Of a stretch of 42,772 nt of DNA, positions 7,556 through 15,142 are shown in pieces. Source of the DNA: a virus; the IMG/VR virus record IMGVR_UViG_3300006076_000007, positions 1 to 42,772 of that record, one strand, 5' to 3'. Under the pieces are notes generated by a model. The model was given only the letters and a program-made list of their open reading frames with translations. It was not told the DNA's origin and ran no database searches. Each line of letters opens with the position of its first letter. Position 1 is the first letter of the stretch. A program made the translations under genes and the position numbers.

Positions 7556-10057
7556 TTAAACTGTAGCACCTGTTGCGTCTATCCAATCTGAACCATTGTA
7601 CCAAATAGGCTTATTAAGCTCTGTATCTAAATAAGCTTGACCTACAGAAGGATCTGATGGTCTAGAACCTGTTGCACCCGCTAATTCTACATACTCTTTA
7701 GTAACTAAAGATCTGCTAGTATTAATTAGTGTCGTTGATAATTCAGGTGCAACTAAACGCCCATCTATATAAATTTCAAAAGCATTCTTTCTATCTGAAT
7801 CAGATGTTCCTATACCTGTTTCATGAATTGTATCTGTAGCTGTTCCTACATTAAACATCCCCTCAGCATGTGAAGCCTTATTTATTGCTTTTGTAAGATT
7901 TCCTTCAGCATGAGATGCATAACCTGTAGCATAGTTACAATAACCTTCGGCATGAGCTGAGCAGTTTGTAGCATATGATTTATAACCTTCGGCATGAGCT
8001 GCATAACCAGTAGAATGAGAACAATATCCTTCAGCATGAGCTGCAAAACCTGTAGCATATACCATTTTTCCCTCAGCTTGTGCATATTGTCCTGTAGCAT
8101 ATGACTGATATCCTACTGCAAAAGAAAACGTACCTGTAGCTTTACTACCTCCTGCTAAATTAACAGCATTAATACCTAAAGTATCTGAAGAAAGTCCTGG
8201 AATTCTGTATCCATCTCCATCCTTAACTAAACATCCTCCACTTGCATCTACATACTCTTTAGTAACTAAAGATCTATTAGTATTAATTAGTGTCGTTGAT
8301 AATTCAGGTGCAACTAAACGACCATCTATATAAATTTCAAAAGCATTCTTTCTATCTGAATCGGATGTTCCTATACCTGTTTCATGAATAGTATCTGTAG
8401 CTGTTCCTACATTATACATCCCCTCAACATGTGAATTATTCACAGTAGCTGTAGTATGATAGCCCTCGGCATGTGAATTAACCCCAGAAGCTGTAGCATT
8501 AGACCCCTCAGCATGTGAATTAATTCCTGAAGCTGTAGTATTAGACCCCTCAGCATGTGAACTACACCCTGAAGCGACAGTACAATACCCTCCAGCATGT
8601 GAATTATATGCAGAAGCTACAGTACAATATCCTTCGGCATGAGAATTATATTCTGAAGCTACAGTATGATAACCCTCAGCATGTGAGTTATATCCTGAAG
8701 CTGTAGAATACCCACCTTCGACATGTGAGTTATCTCCGGAAGCTGTAGTACAACGACCTTCGGCATGAGAATTATCATTAATAGTAGTAGTACTTTCACC
8801 CTCAGCATGTGAGTTATCTCCAGAAGCGACAGTACTATTACCCTCAGCATGTGAGTTATCTCCAGAAGCGACAGTACTATTACCCTCAGCATGTGAGTTG
8901 CGTTCTGAAGCTGTAGTACAAAGACCCTCAGCATGAGAGTTATCTTCAGAAGCTATAGTACAATAACCTTCGGCATGAGCTGCTTCTCCGGAAGCTGTAG
9001 TACAAAGACCTTCGGCATGAGAATTGCGCTCCGAAGCTGTAGAATACCCACCTTCAGCATGAGAGTTATATCCTGAAGCTGTAGAATACCCACCTTCAGC
9101 ATGTGAATTACGCTCCGAAGCTATAGTATGATACCCCTCGGCATGAGCGTTACTATCTGAAGCTGTAGAGCCTTCTCCTTCAGCATGAGCTGCTTCTCCG
9201 GAAGCCTCAACACGAAAACCTTCGGCATGTGAATTAATTCCGGAAGCTGTAGTACAATATCCCTCAGCATGTGAATTATATCCTGAAGCTGTAGTATTAT
9301 ATCCCTCGGCATGAGAACTCTTTGCTATAGCTAGAGTATGAAGACCTTCGGCATGAGCTGCTTCTCCAGAAGCTGTAGTATTATATCCCTCGGCATGAGA
9401 ACTCTTTGCTATAGCTAGAGTATGAAGACCTTCGGCATGAGCAGAAAGTCCGGTCTTTGTAATATTAGTAATTTCTGTCGTATTAGGTAATATTGTATTA
9501 GCATCTATAGTATTTCTACTGATCCCCAGTCTAACATATTGACCTATATTAGTACTATTATTAGAAGGTTCTCCTGAATTTCTAAACAGAATAACATATG
9601 TTTTATCTACCGAATCATTATTAGTGATCTGACCATATTCTGACCAATTTCCAGTATTATTATCTTGATCAAATGATGTTAAATAAGTATCTTCTCCTAC
9701 AGTCATACTCGAATCATATACATATATTGTAGAATTTACTTTATTAATTTCTAATCCCTCTCCTGTAGCCATTGCACAATATATTGACTCACCTGGACTC
9801 AACGTTATTGGTTGAGATGCATAGCCTTGAGTACTATTAAAATACGTGATAATATTGGTATCAAGAGGAATAGTAATTGTATTAATTCCAATTACTACGT
9901 CAGATATAAATCCTGTAGAATTTTGATATCCTTCAGCATGAGATGCAAATCCGTATGCACTAGTTTCCTGACCTGAGGCAAATGTATTATCATCTGCCGC
10001 TAGTGTTTTATTACCTATTGCATATGAATATGTTCCAACAGCTCCTAATAAATTCAT
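7556..10057 (-). CDS. Giant HAEG-repeat (YadA-head-like) adhesin or tail fibre
   Basis: An 833-residue structural protein built of about 32 units of 14 residues with consensus SHAEGYxTTASGxN. This is the beta-roll repeat of YadA/Hia-type trimeric adhesin heads. Order: a short head repeat region, an inserted beta domain at about 50-190, about 25 tandem HAEG units, a beta module (NAFEIYIDGRLVAPELSTTL, then SLVTKEYVD), about six more units, the same module again, then the fibre-tip ending SRPSDPSVGQAYLDT / WYNGSDWIDATGATV. Cysteines recur at one position (YCT, LCT, RCT) in many units, so they may stack along the roll. Tyrosine often follows the acidic HAEG. A late promoter lies 31-38 bases upstream and AAGGA precedes the ATG. 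It is flanked by sulfotransferase genes on both sides. Confidence 0.85.
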   Translation of the reverse strand: MNLLGAVGTYSYAIGNKTLAADDNTFASGQETSAYGFASHAEGYQNSTGFISDVVIGINTITIPLDTNIITYFNSTQGYASQPITLSPGESIYCAMATGEGLEINKVNSTIYVYDSSMTVGEDTYLTSFDQDNNTGNWSEYGQITNNDSVDKTYVILFRNSGEPSNNSTNIGQYVRLGISRNTIDANTILPNTTEITNITKTGLSAHAEGLHTLAIAKSSHAEGYNTTASGEAAHAEGLHTLAIAKSSHAEGYNTTASGYNSHAEGYCTTASGINSHAEGFRVEASGEAAHAEGEGSTASDSNAHAEGYHTIASERNSHAEGGYSTASGYNSHAEGGYSTASERNSHAEGLCTTASGEAAHAEGYCTIASEDNSHAEGLCTTASERNSHAEGNSTVASGDNSHAEGNSTVASGDNSHAEGESTTTINDNSHAEGRCTTASGDNSHVEGGYSTASGYNSHAEGYHTVASEYNSHAEGYCTVASAYNSHAGGYCTVASGCSSHAEGSNTTASGINSHAEGSNATASGVNSHAEGYHTTATVNNSHVEGMYNVGTATDTIHETGIGTSDSDRKNAFEIYIDGRLVAPELSTTLINTNRSLVTKEYVDASGGCLVKDGDGYRIPGLSSDTLGINAVNLAGGSKATGTFSFAVGYQSYATGQYAQAEGKMVYATGFAAHAEGYCSHSTGYAAHAEGYKSYATNCSAHAEGYCNYATGYASHAEGNLTKAINKASHAEGMFNVGTATDTIHETGIGTSDSDRKNAFEIYIDGRLVAPELSTTLINTSRSLVTKEYVELAGATGSRPSDPSVGQAYLDTELNKPIWYNGSDWIDATGATV
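7686..7874 (-). repeat. 189-bp duplicated fibre module, copy A
   Basis: Matches 8247-8435 with about seven mismatches over 189 bases. It encodes the module with IYIDGRLVAPELSTTL and TKEYV plus the NVGTATD lead-in. Near identity, including silent positions, implies recent duplication or gene conversion within one gene. Confidence 0.9.
8247..8435 (-). repeat. 189-bp duplicated fibre module, copy B
   Basis: Second copy of the module at 7686-7874, at the internal end of the long HAEG array. The two copies each close one block of HAEG units. Confidence 0.9.
8799..8882 (-). repeat. Exact tandem 42-bp duplication within the HAEG array
   Basis: 8799-8840 and 8841-8882 are identical. Each encodes one 14-residue unit, SHAEGNSTVASGDN read with its neighbour. 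The surrounding units share the 42-bp period but differ, so this pair is the youngest expansion. Confidence 0.9.
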
Positions 10058-10087
10058 CTTCTATTCCTTATAATTGATTTCTTAAAA

Positions 10088-10095
10088 TATTTATA
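10088..10095 (-). promoter_or_regulatory. Late promoter TATAAATA (minus strand)
   Basis: Exact late element 31-38 bases upstream of the HAEG adhesin start. It probably drives adhesin, sulfotransferase, APS kinase fusion and DUF2061-like gene. Confidence 0.75.
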
Positions 10096-10176
10096 GTATT
10101 ACCCTGCTTGATATATCTAATTTAATCATAATAAATATTCTGATCTATTAAGTATGTAATTAAGATATTGATATTA

Positions 10177-10875
10177 CTAATATTCATCTTTTTGATATCT
10201 AAATTTTTTAAATAATTCCTTATCTTTTTGATAAATTTTTTCTTTCTGATATTCTTTTAATTTAAAATCTTTAGTTTCAGTTACATTAGATTTTAATAAT
10301 TTTTTATCCATACCTATATAATTTAAAAATTGAGGGATATCTGACTCTATTTTAAATATTCTATGATTATCGGGTACTAACTTATCAAACATAAATTGAT
10401 AAAAGGAGCCTATAAAATCCTCCGGTTGTAGTTTATTAAGTGGTTTATCATAAAACCACGAGTTCAGAAAATCTCCTCTACTACCAAGTTCTCTCACAAA
10501 AGATTTAATAAGATGAGGATATTTTTTAAAAAAAGCAGGAAGATCTAACATAGCTTCGAGCCAAGAATCAAAATCTTTCAATTCTGAATAAAAGCTATTA
10601 AATTTAGAATTACGTTCAACTACTGTAGATAATGTATTAATAGTATGAATTCCTTTATGATGGTTATATAGGGATTCGTAAAAATGATATGGATTTCGTA
10701 CTATTACTAAAGATTCATAGTTTTTTGCAAAATCGGCAGCTGCCAGAGTAAACTTAGAATCATGCTCTGTAATTTTTTTTAAATTATCCATATCATATTT
10801 AATAAGAGTTTGTCTTAAGGAAGTTCCTGCACACCTAATTAAATGTGGTATTATAAATGTTTTATATATTAGCAT
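10177..10875 (-). CDS. Second sulfotransferase-like protein
   Basis: A 232-residue protein with the same two-signature layout as the sulfotransferase at 6762-7505: IPHLIRCAGTSLRQTL at about 9-24 for the phosphosulfate loop and VIVRNPYHFYESLYNHH at about 57-73 for the 3'-phosphate site. The usual Lys of the first loop is Arg here (LIRCAGTS), which may lower activity or change specificity. The sequence otherwise differs greatly from the first copy, so this is an old paralogue or a separate acquisition. It is the last gene of the unit that begins near 12490 and sits directly upstream of the HAEG adhesin. The C-terminal 50 residues are very basic (KEYQKEKIYQKDKELF). No signal peptide. Substrate unknown. 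Confidence 0.65.
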   Translation of the reverse strand: MLIYKTFIIPHLIRCAGTSLRQTLIKYDMDNLKKITEHDSKFTLAAADFAKNYESLVIVRNPYHFYESLYNHHKGIHTINTLSTVVERNSKFNSFYSELKDFDSWLEAMLDLPAFFKKYPHLIKSFVRELGSRGDFLNSWFYDKPLNKLQPEDFIGSFYQFMFDKLVPDNHRIFKIESDIPQFLNYIGMDKKLLKSNVTETKDFKLKEYQKEKIYQKDKELFKKFRYQKDEY

Positions 10876-10905
10876 TATATCTCTTTTTATTTTAGATTTA
10901 TTTTA

Positions 10906-11337
10906 TTAAGGTCCACTAGTAGAACTACTAGTCGGAGATAGTGTATCATCTATAAAACTTAAGTCTATAGCACCCTTTCCTATAGATGATTTCTCAGATC
11001 TATCATCATCTACTCTTACATAACCTGTATTATCACCTAATGAACCAGATTCAGTTACTATTTCTATAGCGAAATTAGTAGGTCCTGTCTGAGGAGGATC
11101 TATCCATGAAACATCTCCATCTTGGTTAGAGCTCTTAGATAATATCTGTCCAATGTTACCTCCTTTAGGTAACTCATCCTCTAACATACCCCATTTAATA
11201 GTAGTTCCATCACTACTTAAAAAACCAAAATTAGTAGTCTCTAAATCCATAACTAATTCTCCAGGAATTGGAGCATCCTGTCCAGAGAAAAAACTTTTAT
11301 TTATACCTCTTCTTAATAAAATTCCAGTATATGCCAC
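10906..11337 (-). CDS. Short tail fibre/adhesin subunit
   Basis: A 143-residue protein starting with GTG, with AGGA seven bases upstream. Residues 1-50 (GILLRRGINKSFFSGQDAPIPGELVMD, then NFGFLSSDGTTIKWG) are a variant of the fibre docking domain in which GEL and a phage-display-like FxSSDG turn recur. A GGNIGQILSKSS linker follows. The segment YVRVDDDRSEKSSIGKGAIDLS resembles the edge of YadA-head beta-roll domains. It ends in a Ser/Thr run and GP. It is far shorter than its neighbours, so it may be a docking adaptor or a remnant whose longer receptor-binding part was lost. Part of the 12490 to 10177 unit. Confidence 0.6.
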   Translation of the reverse strand: MAYTGILLRRGINKSFFSGQDAPIPGELVMDLETTNFGFLSSDGTTIKWGMLEDELPKGGNIGQILSKSSNQDGDVSWIDPPQTGPTNFAIEIVTESGSLGDNTGYVRVDDDRSEKSSIGKGAIDLSFIDDTLSPTSSSTSGP

Positions 11338-11356
11338 TTATTTATCCTTTTTCATA

Positions 11357-11911
11357 TTACAAGTTACATCTGTTTCCGTCATATAAATCAGTACTACCAT
11401 TTGCTAGGGTTATATTTCCATCGACTCTACAATCTAATATAATACCATCACCCTTTTCATTAATATTATAATCTGTATTAAAGCTTGTCGTAAATTCTTT
11501 ATTATTACTAGTACATGTATTAATTAGCTCTTGTTTATCAAATAGATCAATACCAAATGATTCATCAAAACCTCTTTTATATTGAAGACACTCATCCTCT
11601 CTTCCGATGAACTCAATAATATGCTTGTATCTCTCATTACAGGTCATTATTACACCACCGATATGAACAAGATCGTTCTCGGATAGAAATGCATCTATAG
11701 GTTTTTCCTGAACTATAAAACTCCTTCTTTTTAGATCTAAATAGACATTCATATTAAGATAACCATTTTTGCTACACGGAATATTGATAATAGAGTCACT
11801 AACTCTTCCTGATATATTAATACCCTCAAAAGATCCACCTCTAACAAATATTTCATTATATTTTAGAGATTTATCTATATCTATAGATATTTCTTTAGTA
11901 GCTATATACAT
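11357..11911 (-). CDS. Unrecognised protein in the fibre operon
   Basis: A 184-residue protein with alternating hydrophobic and polar residues, likely mainly beta-strand (EISIDIDKSLKYNEIFVRGG, GIILDCRVDGNITLANGS). It has five cysteines (in PCSKNG, MTCNE, DECLQ, NTCTS and LDCRV) plus one near the end (NRCNL), unusual for its neighbours. No signal peptide or membrane segment. The start (ATG at 11911) follows the previous stop by three bases with only a weak AAAGAG upstream, so it is probably coupled to the fibre gene at 11915-12490. A structural or fibre-assembly role is likely from position only. Confidence 0.5.
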   Translation of the reverse strand: MYIATKEISIDIDKSLKYNEIFVRGGSFEGINISGRVSDSIINIPCSKNGYLNMNVYLDLKRRSFIVQEKPIDAFLSENDLVHIGGVIMTCNERYKHIIEFIGREDECLQYKRGFDESFGIDLFDKQELINTCTSNNKEFTTSFNTDYNINEKGDGIILDCRVDGNITLANGSTDLYDGNRCNL

Positions 11912-11914
11912 ATA

Positions 11915-12490
11915 TTACTCTTTAATTATAGATATGATTTCTACTTCATCACCTTTATTAAGCGGTGTAAGTAATGTAACAGAGGTACCTAGAGTACCAG
12001 GAACACCAGGTACTCTATTAACATTTTGTGAAGTAGGAATTGAAGAAGCACCAGAATTATATACTATTTGTGATCCTCTAATCTTCTTTCCATTTACATA
12101 TACATCAACTAAATTATATGTATAATTACAAGCAAATATATTTTGTCCTTGTTTAGCAGTATATTCATATGTATGTTTAGTTTCTGTTAATAAATTAACT
12201 TTATTAGATATTTGAGTCAGGAACTTTCTCTCTCTCGGTTGATTTATTTGAGAGATATATAATCCATTTTCTTCTGAAGTTGAGTTTGTAATAGCTACTA
12301 AGGAACCTTCATATATATCAGAATTTTCTTGTTCTTCAAATTTATCTAGAGTTGAAAATTTATTAATATTATGTTCTTTATCTTCAAAAATATCTTCAAT
12401 AAATTGTCTCAGGGTTGCTGCAGTAATATTTCCTATAGTATTATCTGCAAATAGCCTTAAGAGTATATCTTTTTTATTATTGTTAGTCAT
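11915..12490 (-). CDS. Short tail fibre protein with shared docking domain
   Basis: A 191-residue protein. Residues 8-40 (ILLRLFADNTIGNITAATL, then IEDIFEDKE) are the same docking domain as in the genes starting at 5636 and 17061. Residues about 45-90 (IYEGSLVAITNSTSEENGLY) also match the 17061 gene. The rest is a small beta module common in phage fibres: a lead strand with AKQGQNIFACNYTYNLVDV, YVNGKKIRGSQ, and the closing PLNKGDEVEII. Inserted in it is a Gly-Pro-rich loop (RVPGVPGTLGTS). It is the first gene of a unit, with a late promoter 21-28 bases upstream and AGAGG before the ATG. Confidence 0.75.
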   Translation of the reverse strand: MTNNNKKDILLRLFADNTIGNITAATLRQFIEDIFEDKEHNINKFSTLDKFEEQENSDIYEGSLVAITNSTSEENGLYISQINQPRERKFLTQISNKVNLLTETKHTYEYTAKQGQNIFACNYTYNLVDVYVNGKKIRGSQIVYNSGASSIPTSQNVNRVPGVPGTLGTSVTLLTPLNKGDEVEIISIIKE

Positions 12491-12510
12491 GGAAGCCTCT
12501 ATTTTTTATT

Positions 12511-12518
12511 TATTTATA
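12511..12518 (-). promoter_or_regulatory. Late promoter TATAAATA (minus strand)
   Basis: Exact late element 21-28 bases upstream of the fibre gene starting at 12490. Likely serves 12490 down to the sulfotransferase at 10177. Confidence 0.7.
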
Positions 12519-12533
12519 AAGATAAAAGACATA

Positions 12534-12890
12534 TTATAGAGTCGTTCTATACTTTAATTTATGATATAATCTAACAGCTTTTATCATAATTTTAGTACGA
12601 AAGCTATCCTCAATACTAGACAATATATCCTCAAAAATATCATCTGCTAACTTATATTTCTCTAGATCACAAAGATAATCGTGAAAAATAACTGCAGGAA
12701 TATATTTAGGTTTAAATGGAGGAATAAACCACCAAAAGATTCTAGGAATATTTGCACCATTAGTCTTATATCCCTTAGGAACTTTTACCACCTCATTCAG
12801 TTTATAATAAATATTTTTTTGAACTATATACTTGTTATCTGATGTAGGTGATATTTTTATTTTATATAGGTCATCTTTTTTTAAGTACAT
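12534..12890 (-). CDS. DUF1353 family phage protein
   Basis: The conserved core VPKGYKTNGANIPRIFWWF, then AVIFHDYLCD matches DUF1353, a small family common in tailed phages and usually found near tail or lysis genes. The His-Asp pair in FHDYL is its hallmark. Biochemical function is not established. The open frame allows a start at 12929, but the ATG ending at 12890 is preferred because AAGGA lies seven bases before it, giving 118 residues. That removes an overlap with the upstream gene, whose stop lies at 12901-12903. Last gene of the unit beginning at 15026. Confidence 0.75.
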   Translation of the reverse strand: MYLKKDDLYKIKISPTSDNKYIVQKNIYYKLNEVVKVPKGYKTNGANIPRIFWWFIPPFKPKYIPAVIFHDYLCDLEKYKLADDIFEDILSSIEDSFRTKIMIKAVRLYHKLKYRTTL

Positions 12891-12900
12891 ATTCGTATCC

Positions 12901-13410
12901 TTATACATTAGGAAACTCGGGTAGTGCATCTATCAGTTCATCTTTAGTTGGGATAGGTTTATCTCCATTTATAATATCATTCATACCTTGTATAGAAATA
13001 TCCCAACAATCCGAACACCATTGAGCAATATCTATACATTCTGATTGAAATTTATTAGTATATCCTGTATATGATCTTACTGATTTTATATCATCATATC
13101 CCTTTTCTTGTGCCTTGGAATCTAAATACTCTTGAATCCAATATTCAAGTTCTTTTAGTCTATTTTGAAAAATTATAGATTGAACTGAAGAGTAATCTCC
13201 TTGAAGAGACTGATGCTTTTCTAAAAGTTCATATGCTACTCCTTCATTAATAGTATCATCTACTTCAAAATTTATAAATTCTTTATTATCTTCTATGCTA
13301 GTAAATATATTATACACTAAATGATTATATGGAAACATCTCCGTATATTTTAAAACATTGATATCTATATCTACATTAAGTGTTTTAATTATTTTAGTTT
13401 TTTTAATCAT
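12901..13410 (-). CDS. Fibre-associated helper protein (tail-fibre-assembly-like C-terminus)
   Basis: A 169-residue protein. The N-terminal 75 residues (TLNVDIDINVLKYTEMFPYN) are beta/alpha with no match I recognise. The C-terminal 80 residues fit a motif widespread in small phage genes beside tail fibres: AQEKGYDDIKSVRSYTGYTN, FQSECIDIAQWCSDCWD, and PIPTKDELIDALPEF. Such genes are often annotated as tail fibre assembly or DUF4376-like proteins and are thought to help fold or attach fibres. It lies between the MAM-like fibre gene and the DUF1353 gene, ten bases after the former. AGGA lies eight bases before the ATG. Confidence 0.6.
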   Translation of the reverse strand: MIKKTKIIKTLNVDIDINVLKYTEMFPYNHLVYNIFTSIEDNKEFINFEVDDTINEGVAYELLEKHQSLQGDYSSVQSIIFQNRLKELEYWIQEYLDSKAQEKGYDDIKSVRSYTGYTNKFQSECIDIAQWCSDCWDISIQGMNDIINGDKPIPTKDELIDALPEFPNV

Positions 13411-13420
13411 ATTTTATTTC

Positions 13421-14317
13421 CTATATACTATTTATTACTACGTTATCAATACAGAAGTCTGATTGATATCCTGTAGCTCCACTATATTCGAACTCTATTT
13501 TTTCTACATTCATATTAGTTAAATCTAGGCTAACATTATTCCAACTAGAACCTGTTGAGGTGTTAGACGTATATTGAGTCTCCCATGAGCCATTTCTATA
13601 TACTCTAAATTTAAAGGTTCCTATATTATTACCTTGCATATTAAAATAAAAAGATAATGTAGTTAATTTTGAAAAATAGCTAGTTCTGAGCTTATATGTA
13701 TATGCATCTGCTCCAGAAGACATTTCTGCATATATAAAATAACTTCCATCTTGTGCAGCTGAAGGACCTGTACCACTTGAAGGTGTGGTGTTTTTTCGTA
13801 TATTCCATTTACCTGTAGTAGATGAATTTAATGTATTAGAAATTCCTGGATAATTCGCAGGAGTATTCCAATTTGATAAGACCTGATTAATATCTTCAAA
13901 GCTCTCAGTGTATGTACCTGATGGTCCGGTACCTGATGGATCAGGATTATATACTAAACCATCGGTACTTATCCACTTATCTCCAACCCATACTACCGAA
14001 ATACCTAGATCATTAACAAATATAATCTCTCCTGGATATATTGCAGTAATATTTTTCATTTCAGTTGAGATAATAGATCGATGAAAGTTTATTCCTGATG
14101 AGTTAATTAATAATTCTGCATTATATAAATCTAATGCATCTACTCCATAAATAATTAAAATACTTCCATCTTCTAAAAGAGGAAATATATCAGTAGAATC
14201 TTTTAATTTTCCTAGCTTTATAGAATCTAGATCAATTACCTCATTAGGCTGAAATGTAACACCCATATCAGGAATATCTACTATCGAGCTTGTGCTGTTT
14301 TCTATTTTAAAGTACAT
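13421..14317 (-). CDS. Fibre protein with MAM-like lectin domain
   Basis: A 298-residue protein. The N-terminal 120 residues (IENSTSSIVDIPDMGVTF, PNEVIDLDSI) are a beta-rich adaptor seen in phage structural proteins, closing with DLGISVVWVGDKWISTDG. After a Gly/Pro/Ser linker (NPDPSGTGPSGT) residues about 135-298 look like a MAM-type jelly-roll. The markers are GPSAAQDGSYFIYAEMSSGA, the strand TLSFYFNMQGNNIGTFKFRV, and the ending EYSGATGYQSDFCIDNVVI. MAM domains mediate adhesion and glycan or protein binding in eukaryotic and bacterial surface proteins. GGAG lies inside the end of the preceding gene, two bases away, so expression is coupled. Likely receptor-binding tip. Confidence 0.7.
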   Translation of the reverse strand: MYFKIENSTSSIVDIPDMGVTFQPNEVIDLDSIKLGKLKDSTDIFPLLEDGSILIIYGVDALDLYNAELLINSSGINFHRSIISTEMKNITAIYPGEIIFVNDLGISVVWVGDKWISTDGLVYNPDPSGTGPSGTYTESFEDINQVLSNWNTPANYPGISNTLNSSTTGKWNIRKNTTPSSGTGPSAAQDGSYFIYAEMSSGADAYTYKLRTSYFSKLTTLSFYFNMQGNNIGTFKFRVYRNGSWETQYTSNTSTGSSWNNVSLDLTNMNVEKIEFEYSGATGYQSDFCIDNVVINSI

Positions 14318-14318
14318 A

Positions 14319-15026
14319 TTAGACTCTCCATCTTATTCTTATATCTATTATTGTATCTTGAATGGTAGGACCACCTCCACATTTAAGTCTTATTTTCTGT
14401 CCTGATTGTATATCTATATCTATACTACCATCTATCTGATAGTCTTCGGAACTAGAACCTGCAAATGAAAAAAGAGTTCCATTATTGACATCGTCTATAT
14501 ATAAGTCTATAGGTTTGCTTGAACTACCTGCAGCTGAAGTCTGAGCTGTAAATCCTACTATAGTACAATTCATCGGAGCCACCCACCCTGATAACTTATC
14601 CACAGCTCTTGATAATCCTACCCACTCAGTACTACTAAGTTTATTTTCAGACCATAATACATTCTGGGTTTCTACAGAAAGAGTTTTATTCCTATTAGAA
14701 TCATAAAATACAGGAATATCCTCATTATCAATAGATCCTATCCATACTTGAGAGCTTAGCTCTAAAACTGCATCTCCATTAGGATCTATAGTGTTTGATA
14801 TAAGACCATCTCCTATAGATAATTTTTCACCAAGATATCCCGCTGCAGAATCTGACTGACTAATCTTTACTCTTTCATCGTAATTTTCACCACTAAACTC
14901 TACTAAATTTCCAGCGCTATCTGTAGTAAATATTTTTTTATCTGCTATCTGCCATGCTAATTCTCTCTCTCCTAAACCTGTAGGTATTGCTCCTGAGGTT
15001 TCACTCCCCTTAAATTTAATTGCCAT
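14319..15026 (-). CDS. Tail fibre/tip protein with shared docking domain
   Basis: A 235-residue protein. Residues 1-50 (MAIKFKGSETSGAIPTGLGE, then ELAWQIADKKIFTTDSAG) are the docking domain shared with the genes starting at 3268 and 16177. A common fibre segment follows (ERVKISQSDSAAGYLGEKLS). The C-terminal 110 residues form a compact beta domain, with WVAPMNCTIVGFTAQTSAAG and RIRWRV at the end, of the type seen in phage surface-exposed tips. First gene of its unit. Its leader has an AGGAAT ribosome-binding site, a small AT hairpin (15047-15060 area) and a late promoter at 15081-15088. Confidence 0.75.
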   Translation of the reverse strand: MAIKFKGSETSGAIPTGLGERELAWQIADKKIFTTDSAGNLVEFSGENYDERVKISQSDSAAGYLGEKLSIGDGLISNTIDPNGDAVLELSSQVWIGSIDNEDIPVFYDSNRNKTLSVETQNVLWSENKLSSTEWVGLSRAVDKLSGWVAPMNCTIVGFTAQTSAAGSSSKPIDLYIDDVNNGTLFSFAGSSSEDYQIDGSIDIDIQSGQKIRLKCGGGPTIQDTIIDIRIRWRV

Positions 15027-15080
15027 TTTATTCCTTACGCTTTCGCTATATCCTTTTTAGGATTTCAGATTTAATTACTA

Positions 15081-15088
15081 TATTTATA
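15081..15088 (-). promoter_or_regulatory. Late promoter TATAAATA (minus strand)
   Basis: Exact late element 55-62 bases upstream of the gene starting at 15026 and just beyond the terminator of the preceding gene. The leader is longer than for other units and contains a short hairpin (ATCCT / AGGAT). Confidence 0.65.
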
Positions 15089-15105
15089 TAATTTTGAGGA
15101 GGTTA

Positions 15106-15142
15106 AAAAAGATGTAATATCAGGAATAGGTTCCTGATATTA
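15106..15142 (-). terminator. Rho-independent terminator, minus strand
   Basis: 15115-15126 and 15131-15142 form a perfect 12-bp stem (TAATATCAGGAA / TTCCTGATATTA) with a four-base loop. On the minus strand it is followed after four bases by a run of six T. It overlaps the stop of the fibre gene at 15140-16177 and separates it from the next promoter at 15081. Confidence 0.85.

Noticed and set aside
7882-9312. Three antisense-phase ORFs of 63-91 codons inside the HAEG gene
   Set aside because: They are frame shadows of the 42-bp repeat, which keeps every frame open. They have no ribosome-binding site.
8440-9440. Regular 42-bp repeats that could suggest a CRISPR array
   Set aside because: The repeats are in frame and encode the beta-roll units; there are no conserved direct repeats with unique spacers.
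11298-11305. TATAAATA on the minus strand
   Set aside because: It lies inside the start of a coding region with no gene beginning just downstream; likely chance in AT-rich DNA.
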